From: Acanthamoeba lenticulata
Taxonomy: Eukaryota; Discosea; Longamoebia; Acanthamoebidae
Reading direction: 5' to 3'
Length of the DNA stretch: 19,689 nt
NCBI GenBank assembly: GCA_002179805.1
Contig: NAVB01000108.1
Location: 1-19,689, forward strand
Positions 1 through 9,933 of this stretch are shown here, piece by piece (position 1 is the first letter of the stretch; each line of letters opens with the position of its first letter). The notes beneath the pieces are model-generated. The model was not told where the DNA came from. It made no database searches and saw only the letters and a program-made list of their open reading frames with translations. The position numbers were made by a program, and so were the translations under genes.

Positions 1-2132
1 TCCACGATTCCGAGGATGACGGCTCCGAGTTTGACCAGGACCTCTCCAGCGCGGCCAGCTACGTCGACGACGCCATCTCGCAGGCCGACCTCGACCGCTA
101 CCCGTTCCCCGAGTTCGATCCGCTCTTCTACCCGCTCCCGGAGGCCTACGAGAAGGAGATGGAGGGCCGCGGCAAGTCGGCCGAGAGCGACGCCGACGAG
201 CAAAAGAACGAGGCCACCGTGGTCAAGCAGGTGGGCAAGCTCGGCTGGGACTACGACCCGACGCCCGCCAAGGGCAAGGAGGCCGGCCAGCTCGGCGACA
301 AGGACGGCGACGAGGACGATGACATCCAGGACAAGGCCGCCTTCTACTCAGAGGACAAGAAGTTCCTGATGGAGCCGCTCTCCGACCGGCTGCGCAAGAT
401 CTACGAGAAGAACCGCCGCATCCTGCGCCACTTGGCCCTTGGCACCGACTTCAACGGCGACCTCTACGACTTTGAGCCCAGCAACATCGGCCGCGAGGTC
501 GTCCTGCGCGTGATGGAGGTCATGGAGGTCTACCTCGGTGGGCCCGTCGTGCCCGTGCTCCACCTCAAGGAGGAGATGTTCCGCGACGATTGCTCGCGCG
601 GCTCCCTCTCGGTCACCTTTGAGCTGCGCGACCCCAAGGACACAGAGGCCTCGTCCTCGCTCAGCAAGCACAAGAAGCTCAAGAAGGCCGGCGGCAGCCT
701 CGACGAGGTCGAGAGCATCCAGGTCGTCTGCAACGAGGACGGCGAGCCCGTCGACGAGGGCCTGTGGGAGGACCCCGACCGCCACGTCTCGCTCTACCCG
801 CAGACCGACGTCCCGCAGGACAAGGTCAAGATCATCGCCCGCATCAAGCCCGCCGTGCACCACAACAAGGCCGGTAACGTCAACAACGTGCTCTACAACA
901 CCGAGGTCCTGCGCAAGGGCCAGTTCCTCGTCTTCCTCGATAACGACATGCGCCCCGAGGCCGACTTCCTGCTCTACACCCTGCCCTGGTTCTACACCGA
1001 GGGCGAGCCGCGCCACTGGGAGATCAACGACAACCTGTCCTTCGTCCAGACGCCGCAGATGTTCATCACCGAGGTGATCTCCGACGGTGACAAGCTGGGC
1101 AACGGTAACCAGGTCTTCTTCTCGGCCATCCAGCCCGGCCGCGACGGCGAGAACGCGTGCGCCTTCGCCGGCACCAACGCCATCTTCTCCAAGCGCGCCC
1201 TCCTCCGCGTGGGCGGCATCCCCTACGAGTCGCAGACCGAGGACGCCCACACGTCGATCCGCCTCCACAAGGCCGGCTTTGTGTCCTACTACGTCAACCT
1301 GCCGCTTGTGATCGGTGACGCGCCGACCACGGTCGCCTCGCGCCAGCTCCAGTTCCTGCGTTGGGTCAAGGGCTCCATCCAGCTGTGGTGGGCTCAGTTC
1401 TACCAGCCCCCGCGCCGCATGATCATCGGCGACGCCCCGCCGGAGCTGCCCAAGGAGGAGCGCCCGGGCGGCATCATGCTCACCCTGTTCGCGCTCGACA
1501 CCATGACCTGGCCCCTGTCGGCCATCTCGGCCCTCATCTACATGTTCTGCGCCCTCGTCTTCGTCTACTTTGGCGAGGCGCCCGCCAAGGCGCAGGACCC
1601 GTTCACGACGAGCTCCTTCCTCTGGGTCTTCCTGCCCTACCTGTGCTTCCGCATGCTCAACAACTGGATCGCGCTCCAGGGCGTCAAGTCCTCGTCCATC
1701 TGGGTCGCCCAGGAGGTCTGGTACTCGGGTGCCTTCACCGCCTTCCTCGGCATCCTCGACGCCCTCTACGAGAAGTTCACCGGCTCCGGCATGACCGGCT
1801 GGAAGTCGACTGGCGAGGGCACGCGCACGACCAAGATCGAGTACTTCAACATCTTCATCGCGATTCTCCTCGTCGTCGGCATCCTCATCCGCATCATCAT
1901 CTTCCTGGCGGACGACGACGACCGTCTCTCGGCCTTTGGCTCGGCCTTCTTCGCCGCGGTCATCCTCATCCAGATCTGGCCCCAGGTCTCCATGTCCCTC
2001 TACGAGCTCATCATCAACAACTACAAGCCCTCCGACGAGAAGAAGGAGCTTGGCCGCTTCAAGATCCCCAACTGGCTCATCTTCACCGTCATCCTCATTG
2101 TCGGTATCGCCGCTGGTGCTCTGCTCCAGTAA
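1..2132 (+). CDS. Cellulose synthase catalytic subunit, 5' partial
   Basis: Family 2 processive glycosyltransferase, expected to polymerise UDP-glucose into beta-1,4-glucan at the plasma membrane. The frame is open from base 3 with no start codon, so the N-terminus lies upstream; 709 residues are visible, with no intron. Seen in the partial protein: an acidic hydrophilic N-terminal region; a KAGNVNN block typical of cellulose synthases; a DND (DxD, UDP/metal-binding) motif at residues 313-315; TED with the catalytic-base aspartate at about residue 414; QFLRW (QxxRW) at about 450-454; then about six hydrophobic segments from about residue 490 to the C-terminus, which ends inside or just after the last one. 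I could not assign the first conserved aspartate; RDDC near residue 200 is a candidate. Codon use is extremely GC-rich at third positions. In Acanthamoeba, cellulose is a structural polymer of the cyst wall, and the next gene downstream encodes a cyst-wall-type lectin. A chitin or hyaluronan synthase is less likely given the motif set and C-terminal topology. Confidence 0.88.
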   Translation, partial: HDSEDDGSEFDQDLSSAASYVDDAISQADLDRYPFPEFDPLFYPLPEAYEKEMEGRGKSAESDADEQKNEATVVKQVGKLGWDYDPTPAKGKEAGQLGDKDGDEDDDIQDKAAFYSEDKKFLMEPLSDRLRKIYEKNRRILRHLALGTDFNGDLYDFEPSNIGREVVLRVMEVMEVYLGGPVVPVLHLKEEMFRDDCSRGSLSVTFELRDPKDTEASSSLSKHKKLKKAGGSLDEVESIQVVCNEDGEPVDEGLWEDPDRHVSLYPQTDVPQDKVKIIARIKPAVHHNKAGNVNNVLYNTEVLRKGQFLVFLDNDMRPEADFLLYTLPWFYTEGEPRHWEINDNLSFVQTPQMFITEVISDGDKLGNGNQVFFSAIQPGRDGENACAFAGTNAIFSKRALLRVGGIPYESQTEDAHTSIRLHKAGFVSYYVNLPLVIGDAPTTVASRQLQFLRWVKGSIQLWWAQFYQPPRRMIIGDAPPELPKEERPGGIMLTLFALDTMTWPLSAISALIYMFCALVFVYFGEAPAKAQDPFTTSSFLWVFLPYLCFRMLNNWIALQGVKSSSIWVAQEVWYSGAFTAFLGILDALYEKFTGSGMTGWKSTGEGTRTTKIEYFNIFIAILLVVGILIRIIIFLADDDDRLSAFGSAFFAAVILIQIWPQVSMSLYELIINNYKPSDEKKELGRFKIPNWLIFTVILIVGIAAGALLQ

Positions 2133-2149
2133 GCCGACGAGGTCTTTTA

Positions 2150-2191
2150 TCCTCTCTCTCTCTCACTCCTGTGCCCTCTCTCTCTCTCTTC
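2150..2191 (+). repeat. CT (CU) microsatellite in cellulose synthase 3' flank
   Basis: Two nearly pure CT dinucleotide runs separated by about 15 bases begin roughly 20 bases after the stop codon. They probably lie in the 3' UTR. Similar but shorter CT runs follow the lectin stop codon. Confidence 0.7.
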
Positions 2192-2804
2192 CGACTGTAC
2201 CCTCTACCATCACCATCAGCCCAGTTTTTTGCTGCCCCTTCTTTGGGAGCTTCACACTGTCTTCTGTACATGTTCTCGGCGATGCCCCGAAATATACATC
2301 ACACATTTTGCATTTGAACACTTGCTCCTCGCTTTCCAGAGGTGTTCCACCGCCTCTTCTTGCTCCTGCTGGCGCTTAGCGTACTGGCTGCTCCAGCCCA
2401 TTGAGTGTGTAAGGCGTCATCGGCCGGCTGACCCGGGAAGGTGATTGCCCAGCACTCAGCCTGAATGTAGTGGCCCCGGAGTCTCAAATGCCCGCTGCTG
2501 GCGCGACACCTGGATTCAACAGTAGACTGCGGACAATCCAGCTGCTTCGTGCCGTGGGCGGCGAGTTGAAAGGGGGAGCGCATTGCCGCCTTTGGTGGCC
2601 CTCTTCACAATGTCTATGATATCAACACATTATCCTCATCATGGCCACACCTGTACGCCACGGTTCTCAACAAAGACGCCCACGCACACAGTGCTTCGGC
2701 AGGAGGGCTGATGTGCAATCGCGATCCGTTGCGGGCTGCAAAAGCTGCCGTGAGCCTGCACAGCACCCGCACTGAGCCCGCAGCATAACCAGCCACCAGC
2801 CCTG

Positions 2805-3043
2805 ATTGGTCTGCACTCGCATAACCGGTGGGAACCTTCACAAATGACCTTGAGGCAGGTCTAGTTGAGCTGTTCCCGGACTAAAGTGACCCTAATCGCC
2901 AATCACCGAGCAGGCCCGACCAAAGGCTTTCCATTCACCAGAAAGATTCCCCCTTTCGAACCGGTGCTTTATGTCTCGCGCCCGCTCTTTTGATTGGCTG
3001 CTGACCCTTTTAAAACAGAGACTCCACAGTAGCATATCCTCAC
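2805..3043 (+). promoter_or_regulatory. Promoter of the lectin gene: three CCAAT-type boxes and a TATA-like box
   Basis: ATTGG at 2805-2809, CCAAT at 2899-2903 and ATTGG at 2993-2997 are spaced about 95 bases apart (94 each). A TTTTAAAA box lies at 3008-3015, and a CACT initiator-like site falls about 30 bases downstream at about 3040. This leaves a 5' UTR of about 70 bases before the ATG at 3114. Box identity is by sequence match and function is inferred. The regular spacing suggests NF-Y-like binding, but nothing here shows stage-specific control. Confidence 0.55.
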
Positions 3044-3113
3044 TCAACCCAACAGCGCGAACTACAACAGCCTCTCTCAGCTTCACTTGCCTCTACATCA
3101 CTTGGAAACAAGC

Positions 3114-3813
3114 ATGACTTTCTCCTTCTCATCGCTGGCCTTTGTCGGCCTGATCCTGGCGCTGATGGTAGCCTCCAGCCTGAGTGACCAAGGCCCTTGC
3201 TCTGGCGGCTTCTGGCCTGATGGTGATGGCTGTTGCCCTATTGTCGTTAAAGGCAATGCCTACTACCGCGACTTCAACAACAAGTGCTACCCCAAGGAGA
3301 TCAAGTACAACCTCTTCTACGCTGACTCCAACGGGTACATCTCATCTTTCGTGGAGGATGAGTGATTGTTACTTGCTCATTTCTGACCCCCACTTCAGGT
3401 GCTACCCTGATGAGTACGGGAACTACTTAGCCTCTGACAAGTCGTGCCCAAAGGAGCAGAAGTGCTATCCGAGCTGCGAGAAGCCCAACGAGTACCAGTA
3501 CACCACCACGCAGGAGTACTACCCGCCCAAGACCACCTCGGAGGAGTACAAGACCACCAGCCAGCAGCACAACAACCAGTGCCCCTACAACAAGGAGAAG
3601 GACGGCAACGGCTGCTGCCCACGCGAGATCGACGGCATGTGGTTCTACCGTGACGGCCGCGGCTGCTACCCCATCAAGACTTACGGCGGCGTGCTCTACG
3701 CCGACGGCAACGGCTGCTACCCCGACGACAAGGGCAGCTACCTCCAGGCCGGCGCCAAGTGCCCCTACGAGCGCCAGTGCAAGCCCGAATGCGACGGCAA
3801 CGCCTACAACTAA
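3114..3813 (+). CDS. Leo-type cyst-wall lectin (two eight-cysteine domains), secreted
   Basis: Two exons, 3114-3334 and 3399-3813, joined across a 64-nt GT-AG intron, give 211 residues. The first 22-24 residues form a signal peptide (short polar start, long hydrophobic core, SLS before DQG). Two homologous modules follow, each with exactly eight cysteines in the order C, CC, C, C, C, C, C. Both share an FYRD or YYRD stretch, a YADxNGCYPD segment and a closing C-x(4)-C-x(2)-C pattern. A Thr/Tyr/Gln-rich linker of about 30 residues separates them. This matches the Leo lectins reported as abundant, cellulose-binding proteins of the Acanthamoeba castellanii cyst wall; the short linker is intermediate between forms with adjacent domains and forms with long spacers. 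The intron splits module 1 at NG|CYP, and removing it restores the motif seen intact in module 2, which supports the splice model. The start is the only ATG ahead of the signal peptide. Confidence 0.87.
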
Positions 3814-4076
3814 CCACGACGAGCGCGCCATGACCGAAGAGCCCGTTGCGTTCTCGCCGCGCTCAACCCGGTCGAACACGCCACCACCAGCACCTCTCTC
3901 TCTCCTCTAAGACCTGCACACAAGTTGTTGTTCTTTACGAAAATGCTACTCGCCAGCAAATACAAACATCTCTCTCCTGCTTTGCAATAACGTCGTGACC
4001 GAGTGAGTAGTTTGCTACCACCGACAAGAGAGCTGTGTGCACACGCACAGGCATTGCTTTACTTTGGACCGAGTCC
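3814..4076. other. Convergent 3' flank between lectin and DNA polymerase genes
   Basis: 263 bases shared by the 3' ends of two convergent genes. It holds a CT run at about 3893-3906 and a shorter one at about 3968-3977, both after the lectin stop, and no ORF with recognisable content. No obvious polyadenylation hexamer was identified. Confidence 0.5.
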
Positions 4077-7000
4077 TCATTTGGCCTCGTACCATGTGCT
4101 GCCGACGTTGCCGTCGACAGCCAACGCCACCAGCAGCTCTTCGCCCTCCGGCATGGGGCTCTGCATCACTTCAATCAACCGCGCCAGCGCCTCCTCCGCC
4201 GATTCCTGCATGGACAACAACACCACAACAACATGCCTTGAGCGGGAGCGGACTTGCTCGAAAAGCCAAAGTGTAGTCGTACGGCGGGTCCTTCGAGCAT
4301 GAGCTCGTCGTGGACCTGGAGGATCATCTTCCAGCCCCACCGTCGCAGCAGCTCGTCATGGTGGGCCAGCACCATCGCGTTGATCACAATATCAGCTGCC
4401 CCGCCCTGTATCGCGGCAGCAGCGTCAGGTAACGTTAAGTAAAACAAATCTTAATAATAAAAATACTCTGTAAACAAGACGTGGAGTCAAACCTGGATGG
4501 GCGTGTTGATGGCCGCTCGCTCGGCGTGTCCACGGAAGGTGGCACTGGAGTGCTTGATGTCGGGCAGGGGCCGATACCGGCCCATGAGGGTCTTGGTGTA
4601 GCCGGTCTCTCTCGCCCTTCGGATCGTGTCCTGCTGCCACCGCAATACCTCTGGCCGGTCGGCGTACCTGCGACGCCGCGCCGCACGCGATCAACAGTCC
4701 AGACGCGTTCTCCTGAAGCGCTGCGGACAGGGAGGCCGGAAGGGCGGGGCGCACCATCGGTGGAGGGTGTCCTTGGCCTCCTGCTGGGAGACGCCCCAGT
4801 CCTTGGAGAGGCCCACGGCCGTCTTGCCGTAGGCGATGGAGAAGTTGAGCGTCTTGGCCCTCTTGCGCTCTGTTGCATAGATGTCCTTGAGCAGCGGCAC
4901 CGGCGGCTTGCCCTATTGGTTGGTTGTTTGATTGTTGTTCTTAGTACTTTCTCACTTGCAAGCAAGAGCAAAACTGAGTCGAGAGCTACGTGCCTCGCCG
5001 CCCCACTCGAGCAGGACGTCGCCCTTCTTGACAGCCTCTTGCACGTGGCTGTACATGCCCAGCGCCGTCCGCGAGTGGAAATCACCGCCCTTTTTGATGT
5101 CGTTGTGCGTGCGTCCGCATGAGTGGGCATGATAAGGGCATCGCGAGCGAACAAGAGGGTGCTGGAGAGGAAGCGGGCAAACAAGTTGAAAGTTCACACC
5201 TTCTCAAAGGCGTCGATCATGGAGCGGCACTTGGTCATATGAGCCAGCAGGCGCAGCTCCAGCTGCCCGTAGTCGGCCACGATCAACTTCTTGCCCTTCT
5301 CGCACGTGAACGAGCTCCGGATCTTGAAGCTGGCCGAGTGCGAGAAGGAGAGAAGACAGGAAAAGAGGTGAGTTTCTGGTGTCGCTAGCGTGCAGCCATG
5401 GGCATGAAAAGGCGGTCGACGCACATGTCCTTCTCGAGGGCCGGCTGGTTCTGGAGGTTGGGCCGGCGACAGCTCAGGCGGCCGGTTTCCGTGTTGATGT
5501 TAAGCGACGCGTGGATGCGGTTGTTATGGTCCACCTGATAATCATCAAGATCCAGGAGAAATGAATAAATAAATAAAAACAGAAATATAAAAATGGAAAT
5601 GAGCCAAATAATGGAACCTCGTGCTGAAGGGGGACGATGAAGTTGGAGAGGAGGGTGTCGATAGAGGACATCTTGACGAGCGAGTCGATGGCCTGACACG
5701 CTTCGGCACCACCGTCGCCCTCTTCACCCTTGGAGAAGAACTTGTAGGCCTGCCCGTACTTGGGCGGGTTCTGTGGCCATTATACATATCATAATCGTAA
5801 TCATTTACGGTTTCAATAAATAGGCTGTGGGCTGGCGGTACGTCATTGGGCTTGCCGGCCAGCTGCTTGAGGACCTCCGCGCCGACCGCCGGCCACCCCG
5901 CGCCCGTAAAGGCTGTGTGCGTGATGGTCATGTGAGCACATAAAGAGCAAATCAATAGCCGGAGATGCGTACCGATAGGCTCCATGCCCAGGCCTGTGAT
6001 GCGGATCTGCCGCTTCTTCTTGACCTTGCCCGTCTCCGGGTCCGGCAGACCTGCCCCCGCCAAACCGGCACCGGCCCACACTCGAATCGTCAGTCCTCCG
6101 GGTCCGGATGAAGTGAGAAAGGGAAGTTGCCGGCGTCCAGTGTTGAGGCACCTTCGTCGTTGTCAATGTCAAAGAGGCGGTGCTCGGGCATCACCTCCTC
6201 GGTCTTTTGGTTCTTGCAGGGCGCGAAAAACAGCTGTTGCTTCTGAGCGTCGCTCGTGGGGTTCATGTATCGCGCATCCTGCGGCGCAGATTTGTGTGTG
6301 AGAGGCGAGGGTTCCCGGCCAGTAAGGAAGGTGCAAGGTGGCGCACCCAGCAGTAGATGCTGGCCCACTCCTTGAAGCGGGCTTGGTGCTTCTTGGCCTC
6401 GGCCAGGGCCACCTGCTCGATGTCGGCCAAATAGTCCACGTCGACCTTGATGCCCTCGCGCTCCATGTCGGTGAGGACCTCGCCGAAAGGGAGCCAGTAG
6501 TTCTGGTAATAGTCCCACATGGTCTGGTTGGCGCCCGGCAGCGACTTCTTGCCCTCGTACACCCACGGCATCTCACGCAGCTGGTCCTCCAGCTTGTCCC
6601 TGTACCCCATCCATCACATCATCCCACCAACAAACATGTGGACGCTCGCCAAGAGCCGTAGGCGCCAGTGAGCAATAAGATGGGCGTACCTCAGCTCGTA
6701 GGTTCCGCGCGTATCGAACGTGGAGTAGTAGATCCAGTTGTTGAGCGCCTCCATGCCTGCCTCGCCTCTGGAGAGTGTGCGTGGGGGCGTTGGTTGACTA
6801 ATGATATCATGATGAAGCTCTGCACCCAGCGAGGCATCGTACCGCTGAATGGCGTCGAGGTCGGGAACGACGATCTCCTTGCCCAGCGTGCCGTCCTTCT
6901 TCACCTTGTGCCGCCCAAAGATTTCTGCACACAGCACACAAGCACCGAGCCGCAAAGATTGGCGGGTCGTTGTTAAGGCCTTGTGTTCAATTGAATGAAA

Positions 7001-9933
7001 CGCAACGCTGGCCAACACCAACCTTTGATGGAGCGCTTGTGTTCGCCCTCGAGAAGCTCCGCTGTGAGCGCCTCTAGCGAATACTTCTTGCCGACACTCG
7101 TGCGCGACGCATCCCACAAGCGTGCCCTGCGTGGGGGGAAAGGAAAGGGGCGGTGAGTTTCGCATTCCTTGCCAGACTCAGCATACGAGACTGGGGTTGA
7201 GGTGCCATGTACATGTGGATGGTATCACCGCCGAAGCCCTTGACATTGATCCCGTGTCGCCACATCATGGCACGATCGAAGCTGTAGTTGTGCCACACCT
7301 GCTTCCCGTCCGGCCAGCGAAGTCAACTAAATGAGCAACTCTCATGAAATAGGCGCATTTAATGGGGGAGGTTCAATAGGCGGGGCAAGCAGGACCTTTT
7401 TGATCTCCTCGTGCTCAAAGTATTCCTTGAAGAGGTTGAGCACCCCGCGTGCGTCGTCCATGTTGTCGATCCACAGATTGGGACCTGGAGGCAACCTAGT
7501 GGGTGAGCTTGCGTGCGCAAGGCCAGCTGAGGGGAAGAGGCGCACCGTCGCCAAAGTCGACGTCGGGGCCGCAATAAACGGACGCGCAAATCACTTCGCC
7601 GTAGTTGTACGGGCTTTGCTGCTTGACCTCTGTTGCCAACACAAAAGAACAGAGTTGAGTTGATCACAGCATGAAGACATGAGCTCGCCATCGCGTCAAA
7701 ATAGCAGCGCGAGAGTGGACCAACGCACCGATCTTGATCGCCTCCGTATCACAGGCGTGGTAGCGATCGCGGAGCTTGGGCGACATGAGGATGGCCAGCA
7801 CACGGCGCGCCTCCTCCGGCGAGTCCACGATCGTCACTCCCTCCACCTTCACCTTTGGCCGCTTCGAGGCCACTGCCACCGAGGCGGGCTGCACAATTAA
7901 AAAAATATAAATGAGAATAAAAAAGTAATAGAAAATAAATGCAATAAAAAAGACTTGTCAGCCTTTCCGCCGCTGTCGCTGGCGCGCGTACCGCCATTGG
8001 CGCCATTGTGAGCTCCAGCGTCGGTTCATCTGAGGCCAGCACCAGCAGGTCAGAATTGCGGCGCGAGGCACGAAAGTGAGAAAGAAGGAGTACCGAGACG
8101 CGGCCGGCCGCGCGTGGTCGAGGTGCGTAGCGGGGCTTCGACGACCTGCTCAACGGCGGTTGGCGGACAGATCTTGTCCAGTTGCGCAATGATCGACCCA
8201 AACGAGTGCTCCTTCAAAAACGTCAAGAACTGCCGGACAGCACAGCCAGGCGTGGTGAGTCGTGCACACTCGACCTCACATGTCCCACTACCCAGGACAA
8301 GAGTGTGCGGCTGCAGTACCTTCTCGCGGTCGATGGGCTGTCGGCGCAGGTCGTCGAGCTGGACGGGCAGAGGGATGTCGTATCGCAGCTCCACCAGCGC
8401 GAGGGCCTTGCGGATGGTCTCCACATGTTCCTCAATTCTGCGTCAAAGGACGACCACGAGTTCAATAAAACTAATAATAATAATAAAAAAGGAGAACGAG
8501 GCAAGTACAGCTGACGCCGTTTCTTGTTAGCAATCTTGGCCGTGTTCTCCAGCAGCTCCTCAATCGAGTTAAACTCGGACACCAACGCGGCAGCCGTCTT
8601 GGGCCCAATGCCGGGAACGCCCGGCACTGGATACAGTGATTGCGGGCTTGTGAGACCAGAAAGCAGCGCCAAGACTGAAGGAGGGAAAGCAAGGCGCGTA
8701 CCGTTGTCGCCCTCATCGCCCATGAGGGCCAGGACGTCCCTGACCTGGCTCGGCTGCTCGACCTGGAACTTCTTGCGCACCTCGTCCTCACCTGATCAGT
8801 TTTAGACGGGAAGGAGGACGTAAGATTAGCGCTGGTTCAGGGCGTCCACGTCTGTGGTTGATATTGTTGTGGCTCACCGATCGTCTTCTTGCCCACGGGA
8901 TCGTAGAGCTTGACCGTTGGACCTACCAGCTGCATGAGGTCCTTGTCCCGCGTAATGATGGTCACCTGCGCGGTCCCTCCTGGATTTGAGCGGCCAAGGC
9001 TAGCTGCAGTGCGTGGTGCAAATGACGTACGCGGTGGCCCTGGGCCTGCGCGGTCTTGGCGTAGCAGGCAATCAAGTCGTCGGCCTCCATACCTTCAGCC
9101 TGTAATGATGTGGCGGTGAGAGGTTGCAAGGTGGCCCTTTCATGGGCACGCAGAGGTCAAACCTTAATCGCTTGGATGCCGAGAGCCCGCGTGGCTTCAG
9201 CGACCAGCGGGAACTGCTGCCTCAGCTCCTGTGGACACCACAGGCATGTACCTGATGTCAGGATCTAATCCTTACGAGAGTTGCAGACGCAAGGAGGATG
9301 TACGGCAGAGGGTGCCGAGCGGTGGGCCTTGTACTCCGCGAACAGCTGCTTGCGGAACGAGGGACCCGAGTCCATAAACACGCCTGTTTGCGAGAAAGAC
9401 ATGGAACACGCACACGTGAGTGCAACACGCATGACACGGGAAAGAGAATCGATCGAACCAATGAAGTCGGCCTTGAAGTGGGGATCTTGCAAAATCTTAA
9501 GCATGGACCGCGTGTAGGAGAAGACGGCGTTGACGGCCAACCCCGCGTTGTTTTTCATTTGGCCAGCAATGGGCGCGTGGTAAGCGCGATGGGTGAGGAA
9601 GGATCCGTCGATGAGGATTGTGTGCGGCCGCTCTGCATGCTCCTGCCCATTAATCTTCACAGCCGGCGCCCCTACAGCCTGGCCTTCACCCTCAGCGGTG
9701 GTCGAAATTAAGAATGTGGGTGCTGGTGCAGTCTTCGTGGATGTGCCACGCAAGAGGGGCAGCACAGAAGAGCGGAGAGGCGATAATCGGCCCCGGCCGA
9801 GAGTCGAGATTATTGGGCTAGACAGGACGCGAGACGGGCTGAATCGCAAGCTTCGGCCTCCATGGAGGAAAGCACGGGATGGTGATGCTGCCCACAGAGC
9901 CTTTGGGGTACAGACATCAGCTGCGCGCAGCAT
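4077..9933 (-). CDS. Organellar DNA polymerase I with fused 5'-3' exonuclease, 3'-5' exonuclease and POP-type polymerase
   Basis: Predicted mitochondrial replicative/repair polymerase, 1197 residues in 29 exons; all phases close. Exons (high to low): 9933-9459, 9383-9304, 9228-9163, 9099-9031, 8965-8878, 8791-8702, 8626-8509, 8437-8320, 8229-8094, 8029-7992, 7888-7729, 7629-7546, 7484-7396, 7298-7213, 7126-7023, 6924-6843, 6767-6690, 6599-6347, 6278-6152, 6080-5973, 5912-5842, 5770-5618, 5534-5425, 5329-5200, 5089-4994, 4912-4755, 4667-4493, 4405-4283, 4205-4077. Residues 1-65 are rich in Arg/Ser/Leu with almost no acids, like a mitochondrial presequence. The 5'-3' exonuclease (about 105-390) keeps IDGSF with D109, EADD, TRDKD and GDEGDN followed by PGIGPK. 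The 3'-5' exonuclease has DTE (473-475), HNYSFD (540-545) and YSTFD (642-646). The polymerase has TGRLS (908-912), DYGQLELR (947-954), the NFSIAYGK block (1026-1033) and VHDE (1145-1148), and closely resembles plant/protist organellar polymerases. An upstream ATG at 10017 is possible; 9933 begins the presequence-like part. Confidence 0.9.
4913..4993 (-). other. Predicted GC-AG intron in the polymerase gene
   Basis: The exon before this 81-nt intron ends GAG and the intron starts GCACGT. No GT gives the right frame here. The GC donor joins LLEWGGE to GKPPVPLL, which reproduces the conserved spacing of POP-type polymerases. GC-AG introns are a known minor class handled by the normal spliceosome. 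Confidence 0.65.
5535..5617 (-). other. AT-rich intron of the polymerase gene
   Basis: This 83-nt intron is dominated by A and T on both strands, in sharp contrast to the GC-rich flanking exons. Introns at 4406-4492, 7889-7991 and 8438-8508 (with an AAT-type microsatellite) show the same character. No other feature was seen inside it. Confidence 0.6.

Larger units (their letters stand above)
2133..3113. other. Noncoding interval between cellulose synthase and lectin genes
   Basis: About 980 bases without a convincing gene. The left end is the presumed 3' UTR of the cellulose synthase, with CU-rich tracts at about 2150-2191. The middle (2300-2800) has short ORFs in several frames but none with recognisable domains, splice structure or a consistent codon pattern. 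The right 300 bases carry CCAAT-type boxes and a TATA-like box and look like the promoter of the lectin gene. I saw no tRNA or other RNA gene. Confidence 0.6.

Noticed and set aside
348..1268. 306-codon open frame antisense to the cellulose synthase
   Set aside because: It mirrors a strongly GC3-biased gene with clear cellulose synthase motifs. Its translation is low-complexity (Val/Leu/Asp/Glu/Gly) with no domain and no splice structure.
2614..2841. Small minus-strand ORF upstream of the lectin promoter
   Set aside because: No domain, no signal peptide, no conserved codon pattern, and it overlaps likely promoter DNA.
3427..3879. 150-codon antisense frame over the lectin second exon
   Set aside because: Hydrophobic Ala/Val/Leu-rich shadow of a Tyr/Gly/Cys/Asp-rich gene; no independent support.
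7888..8229. Polymerase locus as two separate genes (5'-3' exonuclease and POP)
   Set aside because: Only about 200 bases separate the domains, with no room for 3' UTR, promoter and a presequence; GT-AG introns on both sides of a 38-nt exon keep the frame. Still worth cDNA confirmation.
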